Assembly (NCBI RefSeq): GCF_028858725.1
Contig: NC_084772.1
Location: 21,677,548 to 21,741,547, forward strand
Reading direction: 5' to 3'
Length of the DNA: 64,000 nucleotides
Source: Colius striatus
Taxonomy: Eukaryota > Chordata > Aves > Coliiformes > Coliidae
The notes under the pieces were generated by a model. It was not told where the DNA came from. It saw only the letters and a list, made by a program, of their open reading frames with translations, and searched no databases. Made by a program: the position numbers and the translations under genes. Below, in pieces: positions 10,601 through 25,600 of this stretch. Each line of letters begins with the position of its first letter. The stretch's first letter is position 1.

Positions 10601-13600
10601 AGTGAGAGGAACAGCAGAGAAACAAGAAGCTGCAAGGAAAGGAGAGTGCCTGTTAGCTACATCTGACTCACAGCTTGTGCTTTCCAACCAGGAAATCACC
10701 CAGCACGTCCCCAGGGCGGCCCTGGGTGAACTGTGAGCTGCTTCCAGGTGAAGGCAGGTGTGTTTGGAGGAGACAGGGCACAGCCTGACATCACCCATCG
10801 CTTCTAAGGGCAAATGTGCCACCAAACTCACGGCTCTGGAAGCGAGTCGGGCAACAGGAGACAGCTTCTGTCTGAGGTCAGTGGTTGGACTCGATCTAAA
10901 AGGTCTTTGCCAACCAAACTGATTCTGTGATTCTCCCAAACACAGGGACAACCCAGCCAGCTACACAGGGGTGAAGGTGGAGGGGAGCTAACATTGTTTG
11001 CCAGCAGCGTAATCCTGCCCTGGCAGATGCTGCTTATTGCTTTGCTGGAGCTACACAAATCAAAGGATGCTGGGGCTGTGTGATCTTGGGAAGTTGAAGT
11101 AACCTATTTATTTGTGCTAAGCCTCCTTTTGTAAAGCTAAGCCTCCCTCTTTTCCTGTCTGTTTGAGAGAGAACAGAGACACAGCAGTCAGGGCAGGGAA
11201 CATGGCAATGAGAGACCTTTCACTTCAGCTGAGAGTTGTGCAGAGGCACAGACTGATGCACGTGGATGAACCAAACGAGCAGTGGCATATCTGGGTTCCC
11301 TGGCTTTAACTACAGTGTCTCATCCCCCTTCTGACAGACAAACCTACCCTTTCACACTGTCAGACTCAGCACCTGACCCCACAGCAGCCCCATGCATGGG
11401 ACTGAGTCCCCAGCACAGGCAGATCTATGCAATCCCCCTGATACTGGAGCAGTGACCAAGGGCAGCTGAGGCCTGAGCACCAGGCACCCGCTGGCACCCA
11501 GCTGCACTCAGCCCTCCCCCTGCTCTCACTCTTCCTGGCATCCTCCTCCTGCTGAGGCAGACTCTGGAGGCAAGAGCTGCTGTTATTCCCCAGGTACACT
11601 AAATGCTCAGATCACCTCAATGACAGGAGCCTCTGACTGGCAGCTTTTGGCTCTAGACCACTGTCAACAGTGGAGGAGCCAATCCCAGAAGCGAGAGGAG
11701 CTGCTACTGTAAGTGCTGCCTGGAGCAATAAAACTGCACAGTAAAGAGTGAGGCCCAGGTTCCACTTCCAGAGCATTGACCTGGGAATGTCTCAGCACAG
11801 GAACACTCCCCACACTGAGCTCTGACCTCAGCTGTCCTCTGGAAGACTGACAGAAGTGGCAGGCAGCAGCCCAGCTCCCTCCTCAGCGAGTCCCTGTGCA
11901 CGGAGGGCACTGAGCACGGTGAAAAGGAGGGGTATTTCCTGTGAGACTTGGGAAAACCCACAGGGAATCTGCCCCTGGGGTGCCCAGCACATGCTCCCAG
12001 CACCCTTAAAACACCTGCACTGTGGTCTCTCAAACCTTCAGCATTCAGGTTGCCTGAGCTAAGATCCACGGGGTCTGGTCCCTCCTTAGAGGTGATCCTT
12101 CACCCTGCGTGCCCAGGACTGAGCTCTCTGTCTCTACAGCTCTCCCTCCAGCTTCAGTTTTTAAAGCCACTGTTTACTAGTCTTGCCTGACTTCAGAGGA
12201 GTCAGTATTCCAGTTCAAAGGTTAAGTTTGGAACCACTCTGCCTCTAGGGTAAGCATTTAGCAGCCAGTAATTTACAGCTAATCTTTATCAATTAGCCAC
12301 CAGCAAGACCTCACAGCAGAGTTTATCAGAGGTACAGCAGCGTCTCAGGCCAAACATTTTGTAGTTAAAGACATCCTATTTCTGATTTTCCAGTGTAGGG
12401 AAGAGCAGACATTTAGCATGCAGCCAGCCTTGCCTGCTCTGTGTCAGTCCCCAGCCTCTTCAGGGCATCTCTGCCCTGTCCACGCAGCGACCGCTGTTGG
12501 ACAGCACAGTGGAGGAAGGCGGCCGAAACCCACGCAGGGCCAGGGGGAGGGAAAGCCACTCCTGAAGAAAGGAACCTGGGAAAGAAAACCAGCATGTCAT
12601 GGGTTTGGAGGAAAAAAATGGAAAGAAAAGGAGCAATCACAGCTGTGAGTGAGGGGGAAGAATCAGGGGCTTGGGCCCGAGCTCGTGCTTGGCACTAAAG
12701 ATGATAAATTCTCCTCTGCATTTTTTCCCCCACAGTTAGATGCTGGATAGAGACAGTGAAAAGAAACAGTCTAGGAACAGACAGCAGCATTCCAAGTCTC
12801 TTTTATCACTGGTTAGGCAGGTAATTAACTCTATACTCTGCTACAGAAGCATGTGATTATTATCTGCAGTAACTGCAGGGAGGTTCCTATCCTAAATCCC
12901 CAGCTTCTGGAGCAAAGCTGCAGGATGCTGAACAGGTACAGAGGGAAGGGCAGAGCAGAGCAGCAGCCAGTGGCTTCAGGAGACCAGAGATTCACTCCAT
13001 GCAGGGAGAAAAACATGTAGTGGCTTGAGCCAATGACTCAACACTGTGCTAAAGGCTATTTCCAGTGTTTGTCTAACCAGGGCTCTGGCTTCCAGTCTCC
13101 TATAAAAAGATTCTCTTTTCCTTATGCTGAAACACTCTGACCCATATTACACAGAAGGCCAGACTAAATAATTACCATGACCCATATTGAGTTTAAACTC
13201 CACAAAGGAATCTGATTGTAGTTGTCCTCCAAGCCTCAGTCCACATTAGCATTTCATATTGCCTGCTGCAAGCCAGGCTGGCTCAGAGAGCAGGTTCTCC
13301 TGCCTGCAGACCCAGGCTGGGTCCCTCACACACCTGGCAGCTGAGGATTGCCATTCCCCCAGTCTCTCCAGTTCTCCTGCAAGTGGAGCTCCAAAGAGCC
13401 TCTTCCATTGAGAGCAAAGTCCTGGCTCCAGCCTTGGCCACCACACCTAGGAAGACAGACAGAAACCAGCAGCATGAGTGGTTGGTTGCACTCAGGTGTG
13501 CACATTGGCTCAGCTGGATACTCTGAGAAAGGGGTTTCCCCCCACAGTGACCATGCCCCAGCTGTACATACACACAGACAGAGGAAATGTGACAAGTTTC

Positions 13601-16600
13601 ACATCCTGGAAGTGCAAAGAGAGCCCTTTGTGACCATGTTCACACCACAGGGCCCTGAAACTCCTCTGGCAGGAGCAGTCATAGTAAGAGACATCTTCTG
13701 CAAAGGTGCTGTACGTGCTCACCACAGGCAGCAAACACCTGTATCCCCACAAAACACCGCATGGAGAGAGGGAGAAATCTGTGCTTTATGGCCTTTTTGG
13801 TTTCAGAACCACTACCCCTGCACTTCCCAAGTTTAAAGCAAGTGCTCAGGACTGGGCTAGCACTCTGCAGGTGAAACAAGAGCAGTTACCGCTGCGGAGA
13901 GAAGCAGGATGGGACACTTGGTCCGACACGCTCTTAGAACACCGTTGACCACTTCTGCTGATTCCTCACAGCCCAAGCTGGCATTAAGCAGGCCCTGCAA
14001 GAGGATAAATGACAAGATGACTGCACACCCGTGTCGTCGTTGCTCTGAGGTGCCTCACCAAGCCCATGTGTAAACTACTCGGAGGTAACTGTAGGGGTCA
14101 GCGTGGCGCAGCAAAAGAAACGTGTGTGCAGCAGCTTCTCCCTCCCCGCCAGCATCCCTCTATTGTGCTGGTCCCGCTGCATCCTCCTGCTACTTCTCTT
14201 AATTCTTCTGGACTTCTGCTCTTCTGTTAGGAATTTACACCCACAATTCTCAAAACAAGGGTACAAATGGCCCATCTCACTGCTAAGCATAGCATATAGC
14301 CAGGTATCCTGTAAAGAACCAGCTGCTCTGGCTAGCACAGGCAGCAGGGCTGAGTGATGGGAGGAGCAGGGTGACAAAGGGGGCAGTTACCCTGAAGAAG
14401 TGAGCAGTGATGTCGTAGGAGAGAGCATACCCTCTGGAACAGACGTTCTTCTGTGGGAAAGACAAAGAGAGGAAAACAAAATCACTCCTCCCCTTTGGAA
14501 GGATGTTTTTCTTTGAACATTCTGGGGGCCTGGCACAACGGGACAAAACCACCCTGTGAGACCCTGAGGATCAGACCACATTGCAGAAACCCTGGTTCTA
14601 GAGAAGGCAACATCACTCACTGGATGCTGCTTGAGTCCTGGCACCAGAAAATGAATCAAACTCCCATCCTAAGCCCAAGTTTGAGATCTTTCCCTAGAGC
14701 ATTTGCCACCAGGAATCGATGGTGCTGCTAACGACACCTACCAGCTCTGAGTTTACATATCCAAAAAAGGCTTCACAGTCCAACACTGTTTTCTTTCCTC
14801 TTTGACATGTCATGATGAGAGCAGATGCAGGGAGCCCAACCAGGATCCTTGGGAAAGGAGAATAAAACCAAAACTGAGGTTCCCACCGAGAAGAGAATGA
14901 GACTCCAGGCTCTCAGGGCACACGGCTCTGACGTCCAGGGGAGCCTCAGAGCACGTCAAACGTCAGAGATCTCAAACACATTGACAGAAACCACATGAGG
15001 AATTCTTCCAGTTGCCCAGAAAAGAACCTGTGTTTCCAGGAGATATACATGGCACTGTCAAAGATCCCACCAGTAGCTCAAGAATGGAAACACACCCAGA
15101 CTGCAGCAGCAAGTGGAGTAGTTTAGCGATGGTTAGTGCCAGTGGTGGCATTAAGAGCATTGCTGGGGGTAAACAGAGTCCATGAAGATGTGAGGTCTTT
15201 GAAATCCAGTCCACTGGCAGGGGCAGCTCCTGGCCTGAGATGGCACACTGAAACACTGCTAATTCCCACAGGTACCAGGGAATCAGCATCTCTTGCACAG
15301 CTGTTACCACAACATATCGTGTCCTCAGCACTTGCTGTGGGGTGAGAAGAGGCTGCCCAGCTGTGCAGGTACACACTGTGACTGCTTGCAGCAGCAGTTC
15401 TGCTGGAGCCATTCCCAGAGCTGCACTCACCTTCTGTGCAGCTGCAGCTCCTGCTGCCACCACAGCTGCTCAGCCAGAGCAGGGCCCTGCTTTCTGGCTT
15501 TCAGTCTTTCCTGGAGAATCTCAAAGATGAAGTGTCTCTGGGCATCCAAGGAGCCAGAAGGTAACTTTTGCCTACAGCCCAGCTCCAGCACCATCTCCTA
15601 AACAGGGAGGTGGGGGAAAAACAGCCTTTGTCAAGGCTACACACTAGTTTACATTCAAACTCTCTGTGCTTCTCTGAAGTAACACAGTAAGAAAAAGCTC
15701 TATTTCCAGGCTCACATCTGAGAACCAACCAGCAGCTTTACATACACTGAGCTATAGAAAAGACTCTGCTCACATTCAAGAGCTGAACACACAGACATGC
15801 ATCAAAGCCTGCAATCACCTGCAGCTTGCAGAGAATATCAGGATTGACTGTCATCTTCGACTGGCCACAGCTACCCAGGTTCAACCTGAAATGGAGACAC
15901 ACCAGGTAACTAACTCTGTTAGTCTGGGAGGATAACACAATTCAAATAAAGCCAAATGGCCTCAGATGAACATAAAGCTCCAACATCAATGTTCCTTTAA
16001 TAAGCTGTAGGTGAGACAGCAACTCTCCTCTAACACTCCCTCCTCCTTTCCCTGCTTCAGCCACTTGCTCAAGGGCATTGATGCTTGTCTGGCCAAACAA
16101 ATCTGAATACAAGGTCAACTTAAAACAGACAGACAGACTATGGACTATCTGTGACTGCAGCCCCAGACCTCTGCCACCCAAAGCAAGATTCTTATGCAAA
16201 GACTGGCGAGTCACACAGGGCCACCTCCCAGCTCTCATGGCCACCGTGAGAAGGGAATGGCTTCCCCAGCCCCATGTCACGCACAGGCTCCCAGCTCCCA
16301 GCTTGCAAGGTGGTTAGCAGAACCTCTGCTTCTGCAGAAATGCAAGTCAAGGTGCAGAATACCTTTGTGAGGAATCCAGCATGGTGTTGATAAGGATGGC
16401 ACAGGCCTTCTCCAGGTCTCCATCGCAGCCACCAGAAGCAGAAGGTGCAGGAAGGTACCACTGGTAGATGGCCCAGTAATGGAAATCCTGCCTGTAAGAT
16501 GCAAAAGGAGGAGACAAGAAATCTTTCACAGCATTTTAATGGTGCCCTTCCCTTGATGTAAAAGGAAGTTCACACACCAAGTGGAATGACAGATTAAAGC

Positions 16601-19600
16601 ACCCATGCAAGTACAGATATAAAAGGAGCCATCCACCAGACAGCAGATGCCCTGATGTCAGCCACCTCTTGCTTCTGGAAACGGGGAGGTTTTGTTTGGA
16701 AGGACTGCACATGCAGGCCAGAGGTTGTCTTGGTGAACTTCCTCAAGCTAACACACACACACATCTCATTCGAGCATTGCTTGAACTCTGGACCAACTGT
16801 ACCAGCTGATGGGCAGCTTGTTTATTTATTTCCTGATCTTCAATGCTTTGTCATCATTTGGATGGGAAACACTCTGGAACTATCCCCTTCTCAACAGAGA
16901 CCCTCTGCACTTACCTTTCTGAGGCAGAGAGAACATCCCTCTCAGGGTAAACTTCCAGCTCCAACAGCAGCCACTCCCTGAAAGACAACTGGGAAAAGCA
17001 ACAGTTTAGGGCAGAGGATAGATCAGCATGACAAGTAACTTGTGCAGCACAACCACCTTCTTCCCAATGGAAACCCCCCTTCACCCACACCAAGACACAA
17101 TCCCAGCACACATCAACCTAAGTACTGTTTCCCTTTGGAGAAGTCTAAACAAAAGCCTCTCTGGCATCCAAGGACATACTGAGAGCAATCCTACAAAGCC
17201 TCTCACACACACCCACCCCTTTGACATTTCCTAACATGCTCATCTTCTTAAAGCCTAGATACCAGAATGAATGTATGCTGTTAGAAACAAATGCTACAAT
17301 GAACAAAGGCCCACAGTCAGACAGGCTGGTGTGAGCATCAAAGAAAGGTTCCAACACAGAGGTGTGTTAGCCTTGTATGCCAAGCCAGCCAAGCACGAGG
17401 AGTCCTTCTAGTAACATAGCAAACTCCTCTGCACAAACTGGTTTTATATGAACTAGGTGGAAAAAGAAAGCCTGTCAAATCATACTGCAAGGGTGGCACA
17501 GTGAGAGCAGCCAAGGTGTGAACCTGCTCCACAGCAAGGCAGAGCCCAGCAGGCCAGGGCACAGGGGTGCTTTGGGAGGACACTGGCATTTAGACAACGC
17601 ACCAAAAAAGGCAACTGAGTGCTTTCAGAGACAGCACCCAGCAGGAAGCTGAGGTTATGGACAGGACATTTCTCTACAGCTCCCCATCATACTCTCATTG
17701 CTGTGGTAAATTGTGGCAAGCCTTTTGCTGTTGAGATAAGCAGGACAAAAGCTTTACCTTTAGCTTCCTGCTCCTGCCTTATCACCACCACTGAAAGCAA
17801 GTGCTCACCCAGGGCACGTGATGCCTTCAGCTGCCAGACCAGCTCCTCAGGCATTAGGATTTTACAAGAAGCTTTTTATTGCCAATAAGGAAATTGCAAA
17901 GGGCAGACCTGAAAAATTCAATGACACTGTGGACTTAAGCCACAGGAACCATTTCTACCTGGAATGGCTTTTCCTTCAGCAACTCCTGAAAGCGTGCTTG
18001 CTTCCACAAGCACAGGCTGGCCTTTTTGTAGTTCAGAGAGGGGCAGGACAGGGAACTCCAGGTTAGGTCAGTTTTAGGCTCCTCACGTAGGATTCCCCGA
18101 GCTTCCAGGCTCAGGCGCGGTACGAGGTACTGCAGCTGAAACAAAGGCACAACCCTGCAGCTGAAACACAGGCACAACCCTGCACACTCCCATCACAAAA
18201 AGGCCCTTTGCAACCCAACCAACCAAATACCCAACATGGTACAATGGGAGGGCACAAGGAGGCATTTTCATGTAGTTACAGTTGCACAGGGAGTGGGCAG
18301 TGGGAAACTGAACTGAGACTGAAGTAAGGGCAAGACTTTTGTCCTTTTACCTTTTTAACAAGGCTGGGAGGAAGCAAGGCACACAGCTCTTCATGAGAGC
18401 AGGGCCAAAACTTGCACATAAGGTAAGATGCTGCTGCAGTGCAAAACCTGGTAGAGAAAAATAAAGAACTCGATTATGGGCAGCACAAACACCTGCACAT
18501 GCTCTGGAAATCCGGCACAGGAACACGGGAGCTTTACCAGCATCCCTTTGGTGACAAACCCAACTCCATTGCCTGGGGCAGCAAGGACATGGGAATCTCA
18601 CCTCATGCAGAAGGAAAATGACTCTTCTGTCCTGCACACTAGCAAGCAGTTCCAGAACTCAGAAATGGAAAGGATCTTTGCAGGAACAGGCTGAGAAATC
18701 CCAAAGCTGGCTTCCACTTCAGGGATTAAAGCTCTGGATTCATTTAGGTGGATGGCAAAAGCTGCTAGTCCTAAAACATGAGCCTCATTCAGGGAAGGAC
18801 CCTGCAAGCCACACATAAGTAAAGGACTCAGGAGAGAAAGACATTTCATTTGTAACAAAACAATCTCTCTCAGCAAAACCCCTCAGAACATTGCTGCTGC
18901 TGCCTCAGAACAATGTTGCTGCTGCCCATGGACTAACGAGAGCAGGGATATCAGTTTAGCAGATGAGAGGCATCAGTTACATTAAACATGTTTGGCCACT
19001 GTGCAGCTCATGCAGCAGAATTTGTAACACTTCTGTAAAGCAATGACTTCCAGCACCTAGCTGCAAACTCAGCCCAGCAGCATTTGACACTCAAGGCTTC
19101 TCAGCTTCTCTGACAGCTAGTCCAGTCCATCAGCCTTTTGGTTTCACCCTTTCACGGGGTAAAGAAAATAAACCCAACAGTTCTTTGAAATAAATCCATC
19201 TGCTCCTGCCCTCCAGACTTGGGAGTGTTACAAGGGGTGTGCAGCTGTCACTTTGTAAGCTTGGGAATTAAGCATTCCACTGATTTTCTTTTGGCTTTGT
19301 TCATAAACTCACTTATTTTAGCTTCCATTACAGCACCTCAAATGCATTAAGCTTCTGCTGTGGTAGTTCTGCAGGGAAAGGTTCAGCAGACATTCCTGAG
19401 AGCAGGCCCACATTATTGGTCCAAAACAAGGTGTTGTTTTTGCTGTTTTGGGAAGCCTGAGGGCTAATGAAGTCCCTCCACAGTACAGTCCAGGTGGACA
19501 CATGCCCCACAGCTCAGAAAGCAGAGGCAGGATAGCCTTCAGCACACTATAACCACATGATTTGTACTTGGAAAACTAACCTGATGATAAATAAGCTGGC

Positions 19601-22600
19601 AGAGCCTGCCCAGAAGAGCAGGCAAGAGATTCCTGTGTCCACACATCATCTTCACAAACAAGGAGAGACATGGTCCCTGCCTGCAGAAGGTAAAACCCAC
19701 AAGCTCATTTTATTGCTTCCCTCATCCCCCAACACAGGAAGAGCTACTTAAAAATGCCTAAAGCCACAGGAGCCCAGCCAGGATCTGTCTGTAAATACTG
19801 GACCATTATCATTCCACTTACAGGCTCACAGGAAGTGTTATTTTTGGAGTACCTGGACAGAGGATCCCAACAAAGGCAAGAACTCCACCTGTGCCTCAAA
19901 CATTTGATTATACACAGTCAAAGAAGCGTCCTGAGGTGACAGCAAGAGGAGGAAGCAGCTGCCTGGGGCAGAGATGGCCCCTTTTTATCAGACAGAGCAC
20001 AGGGTAAACAGAGGCAGAGCAATAAATGGGAGCAAAAACATCACATTAATCCCAAGGTCCTGTTGCAAAACAGAGGAAGGGAGGGAGGGACTTTCACACC
20101 CAGGCAACAGAGAAAAAGCCATCCTCAGAGGAGATGGGTTGGAGAGTTTGGGTTAGAAACAATTTCCTGGCATGTTCTTGTTTATCACAACCACTTTTCA
20201 GCACAGGTTTTGAAATACAGATTCATCTGCTGCAGGGCAAAACAGTGCAGAAGAGAGGGGAAGATGAAGGGTTGCCAAAGCATGCTGCACTCCCGAGAGG
20301 CAGCACCTCGTACAGCACCATCAGCAGCTGGGATCACAGCCAGCTTGTCAGCACCTTGCTGTTTTCCAACAAAGCAATTTTCTACTGAAATGTTGACCAT
20401 AATGGTTACAGACTGTTACATCAGGAAGGAGATGGCTATGCACAGACTCCTTCCAGCAGCAGAGCTGCACTCTCCCTCCTCATACAGGCAAGAGCCAAAC
20501 CGAGTCCTGTCCAGGGGCAAGAGGGGATGGGAGGCAGACAGCAGCTGTGCCACGCTGCCCTTCCCGAGCCTGCAGTGTCACACTTTATGCCCCACTCATT
20601 TCATATCAGATATGGCACTGGGGATGAAGGCTGGACGTGCCAGAAGCAGTGAACATGCCAAAAAGACACCCCAAAACCACGTCAGTGCCTGCTGTAAGAG
20701 ACAAGCATTCTGCTGCCCAGGCCCTGGGGTCAGCCAGTGCAGAATTCCTGGACAAACAGGATGTGCTCCATTCCCCACCCCCCACTGCTGAGCTGAAAGC
20801 AGCTGAGCACACAGTTTTTGTTGTCACAGAGCACAAAGCAGAGCTCAACACCACCTGTCTCTGAAGGGATCAGGAACAACAGAGGAGAAGCATGTTTTAT
20901 TTACACATAACACATCAAAGTGCATCAGTTCTTAAGATTACAGAAACTCAGACTAAAGCAGCCTGCAGCTGCCAGCCTGGGTATGAACAAACAAGTCTCT
21001 CTTCACCCCTGGACAAGTGCTGGGGTTCTGGTGTGTTACCCAGGCTTGATTTCTCTGCTCTTTAACTTGCACCTTACCTGTCAGGAGGGTTAAAGTAGGA
21101 AGCAGCTATTAGGTTTTGGCAGAATGACGTCAGCAGAAGATCAACCACCTGGAATAAGAAACACACTGCTAACTCATACTTGGCAGGCTGGATGTCTAGA
21201 TCTGCTTTCCTGCTGCATATATAGGATGTTTCCCAACATTAAAAGTAGACAAATTTGTTAATGATGTTCACTGCAAGTTGTACAGATCCACTGGCACTAA
21301 GAAGAGGTGGAAAACTGAGCCCCTAACAGCCCAGGAATGATCCCAGCACACAACAAAGACGTGGACAAGCCTGGGGAAGCAAGCCTAGCTCATCACAGGA
21401 CTGCTCTAATATAATACATCTCCAGATCTGGACACCAGCCATCCAACAGCTTCCAGGAGGATGGAACACGTGAATAGTCTGTGCAGGACAGGACAAGGCA
21501 GACAAAAGCAGAAGTGTGTTTCCCATTCCCCACAGACAAAGCAACCTCTCACATGTACTATCCAGATGCATTTTTACCCACCCAGCCCCACTGTTTCTCA
21601 CCCCAAGCCAGATGGTACTCACACTCTGATGGCTGGGCTCCAGCCTGGGGGCAGAAACATCAACTGGGATTGGAGAATTCAAACCAACAGCTTCCTTCTC
21701 GTCACTGCTGTGACCCAAGATGGTGCTGAGCCTGTCAGAAATCACTGCAAGCTGTGCTGGCACATCTGCAGGAAGGGAATAGGAGGAGAACCAGGGCAGG
21801 AGGCATGAAAGGTTCACAACTCCACCATAGCAGGAGGAAGAACAAGTGAAACATAGCTCTGATTGATAAGGCTCAAATTATACTATGAAAAGCTTTAAGG
21901 AGTACAAAGCATTAGCTGGAACACAGTGAGCACCATCTTCATTCTAGAAGACAGCTTTATTTTCTCCCCAGTACTATCACCAACACCCATCAGGAACAGT
22001 TTTTTCCCACCAGAAAGGAAAGAGCCTGCAGAAGGGGCCCCAAGCCACCAGCCAAGCCCAGCACTGGGGCTGCCCATCCTGGCAAGGGCTGGTGTGGGAC
22101 CAAGTGGTCATCACAAAGAGGCACACCTGAAGTTCCAAACACAGACACTAAACTATAGAAATACATATATTCATAGCTGGAAGGATCACACAGATCTGAA
22201 AGATTACCACCTCAGGTACCCCTGGCAAGTAACTACTCCTGCTGCTTTGGCTACAATTAGCCACATCTTATTAAGACAGCTTTTGTAAGAGTCAGTGATG
22301 GTGGTGAGAACTTGCCTTCCTGCATACCTTCATGTTTAGCCTCATCCACAATCAGTGTCCTTAGTTCAGCCAGCTCAGCCTTCAGCTGCTCAGCAGGCTC
22401 TTTGGAGTGGCTGCTCTCTACTTTTGATTCATCTAGACAAGCAAAAGAAGCAGCAACATGTTATCCTCACCTTTGTGCATGACAACAGTTAATACAAAGC
22501 ACTCAGCAATCTCCACAGACATTTTCTGTAACAGCACTATTTACTTTTCTATAATCCAGAACCAAACTGTCAGGCTGCCACATGCACAGCTCTGGGTTTA

Positions 22601-25600
22601 CACTCAAAGTGTGCTATTTGAGCAATCATTTATGAGTTGACTCCTAGTTTCAGAGAGGAACTTAGTTTTTAAAGACAAGAGGCAAAAGACTTCTCCTTCC
22701 AGAGCTGCCTTCCTATGGGCTTTACCTCTCTGCTCCCCTCCCCACCCAACATTTGCTGTCCTCAAAAGACTGGAACCAGTCTGAAAATACAGACCCATGG
22801 TGTTAATGCTACATCATGTGCTCCTCTTCAAGCTCAACACCACACAGCATCTCCAGGTACATGTAACTCTCTTCTGGTTTTTGTTTAAAAGAAGGTATAA
22901 AAGGACATTCCTTCTACCACCAGAGAGTGCCAGCAGCAGCAGCAAGCTGTCCCACACAGCCCCAGAAACCACCCCCGCAGTTTGTCACACAGGAACGGGG
23001 CCTTGTGCACGGGCCAGAAATAACTCAACCATGAACAAGAGCAGTGAATAACAAAAGGTTGAAATTCATACTTGTCATAAACAGGCTGTAAAGCAACTGG
23101 CTCTTAGGAGACTGCTGCATCACCTTCCCGTGCCAGGGCAGGCGTGGAGCTGACCAATGCTCAGCCCCTGCCCTGCGCCCAGTGTGGGCACGAGCCCAGG
23201 GATGGATCAGGATGCAGGGGACAGGATGAGGCCGGTCAGGACGGAGGGGACACGGCCGAGGCTTTGCCACTAGAGGTCCCTGGCAATTCAGGGAGTCGTG
23301 CAGAGCCCAGGCAGCCCGCGGGGACCGGCGATGCCGACACAGGCATCCTCCATCCCAGCCGGTTGCCAGGACAACCTCCGCAGCCAGGCGGCTGCACAGC
23401 TGCGGCTCCCCAGCACTGCTTTGTCACTGCAGCATCTCCAGAAAGCTCCCAACGCCCAAAGCACCCTGAGGAGGAGTCAATGACAGATCTGTTGCTGTAC
23501 ACGGAGAACACTTATCTCCACCACCCTCTGGGAACAACCCCTGCTCACCAGCCCAGCCTTTTCATTTCCTATAAACCTGTGGTGAGGGTGTTGCCCATAA
23601 ATACCTTACAGTGACACACACTGCACTAGTAATGTGCCTGCAGTGATGGGACCTGAAGTTAGTGGGGCTTTCTCACCCAAACAGATGTAAACTCTTCACT
23701 GCAACCACTGGCTCCATTCCTCACCCCTCCTGCTTCCCCAGACTCCAGTTGGGCATAGTAATCCCTCCTTGAGAGAGGATGCTGGTGAGTTCAGACAGCA
23801 CAAGTGCCATTCCACAAGGGATGAGCGCAGGAGCCTGCAGCCCAGGCCAGCCAGGGATCAGCCCAGGCCAGCCAGGGATCAGCACAGCCAGGCTGTGAAC
23901 GCTGCTTCATGGAGATGTACCTGAGCTAGATGTAAATCAGCCAGCTCAGGCATCATCTGCAGCCTCAGCACAGCACCCGGCTCCCACCCAAGCGGGGCAG
24001 GCAGCGAAGGTCCTTGTGGTCATGGCTATTTAACACCTCAAGGACACACCAAGATCATACACATATCCAGGTCCAGATTAAAGAATCAGCCACAGCTTTC
24101 TGGACATTGTCAGTTCAGGGAGAATTTCCTTCCAAGAGATCCATCAGCAAATGCTGCATTTCTCACCGTGTGACGTTTGCTCTGTCAGAGCACGGCAGGC
24201 CTGCACGTATGTGGAGTACAAGTTGGAGGGTATTTTATCAGCTCTGTGACAATAAAGAGAATTCCATTGATTATACAGTGTAACCACATTCAAACTGCAG
24301 CTTTAATAAAGAGAAGCATCAACAACAGCCATGCTATGAAATGTAATTAAAGGCTCCAAAGCACAGAGCATCTAAAGCAATTTTTTTTAATCATCATCTG
24401 ACACGAAGGCCAGAAATTAATATCCAAGGCTTTCATGGCAAGAATTACACATCTGTCACACATACTACACTAACCAAATACTACAGACATTATTAATGCA
24501 TGTGTTAATATGCTTTTTGTATCTAGTACATGTCTAAGATGACATGAAGGTGTAAGTTCCTATTCACACATCTAAAACTCTGATGTGATGGAGGCCAAAG
24601 TTTGGCTTCCAGCCCTTGCTGGGCAGTACTCAGTACTAAAAACCTACAGGATGAGGCTCCCCAGAGCTCAGCTGCTTCCCTTACAACTTCACTTTTCAAA
24701 GCTGATCCAGTCTCTTTTAGAGTGAGACTGGAAGGACAAGGCAGGACCAAAATGCCTAATTTGTAGGCAGCGCTGCAAACATTTTCTCTTCATGACAGGT
24801 TACAGAGGAATTACTGGATTTAAAATAAAGCTGTTTCTGCAATGCAGAAGAGCACTTTTAAACACGCAGGTAGGACAAGCTTGAGTTCTAAGAGGGGCTG
24901 CATTCCCCTGGTGTCCCTTAAGAGCAGCTCGTAAAGCATTAACAGACATTTCAGTTTCATCTTCCTCTTCTCCCATAGCCTCTCCCAAAGACAGGAGACA
25001 TCTCTCACAGAGGGCTCATCTTCCTGCTGATTTTTTACATTCAGCAGAATCCTCCAAAGTTTGCATTAAAAATACATCTGCCCTGCAGTCAGAGGGCTGC
25101 ACAGGACTCCTTCTAGATAATGGTTTCATGGTGGCTAGAGGAGTAATTACAGAACTGAAGGCTTTCACCTCTACAGATAAGCCACCCCATGCACAACCTG
25201 CAAGCCACAAAGACCTGCCAAGGGTTAGCCAATGCTCAGCCTTCTATAAAGAAGTCATTGAAGCCTCCAATAACCTGATGTTGAGACAAATGTTCTCAAG
25301 AGAAAGCCCAGAAGCCCAGTAAATAACAGTGGGAAGTCACAGTACCTCTTTAAGGAATCTATGAAAGTCATGCACACATCAGGGGCTTTAGGGAGCTGCA
25401 AAAGAAAAACAGGCAGGTCAGGCACAAATTACCCATCTACAAACACAGATGGAAATGGGAGGATCAAAAAAAAGCCAAAAGCAAATACAAACCACACGTG
25501 GCCTGAGCAGAGCAGGAAGGAACCGGGAGGTGTAATACGGCCGCCTGAAAATGCTGAGACAGAAAGGAAACAGCAACACATGAGCAATGCCAAAGCTGCC

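Noticed and set aside
12555-12566. Alternative acceptor for FANCA exon 37 at TTCTTCAG/GAGTGG
   Set aside because: Its phase does not fit exon 36. The acceptor at 12575/12576 gives [12 protein letters not shown], which is in frame and matches human FLSPEAASPAP.
19318-19580. Candidate FANCA exon 25 with a broken frame (read [16 protein letters not shown])
   Set aside because: The true exon was found just upstream at 19581-19680: it ends RLCQLIYHQ, fits the phase on both sides and aligns with human RLCQLLRHQ. The lower stretch is intron.
20063-20791. 242-codon plus-strand frame inside FANCA intron 24
   Set aside because: Antisense to an intron, with ordinary composition, no domain and no splice logic; it is most easily explained as chance.
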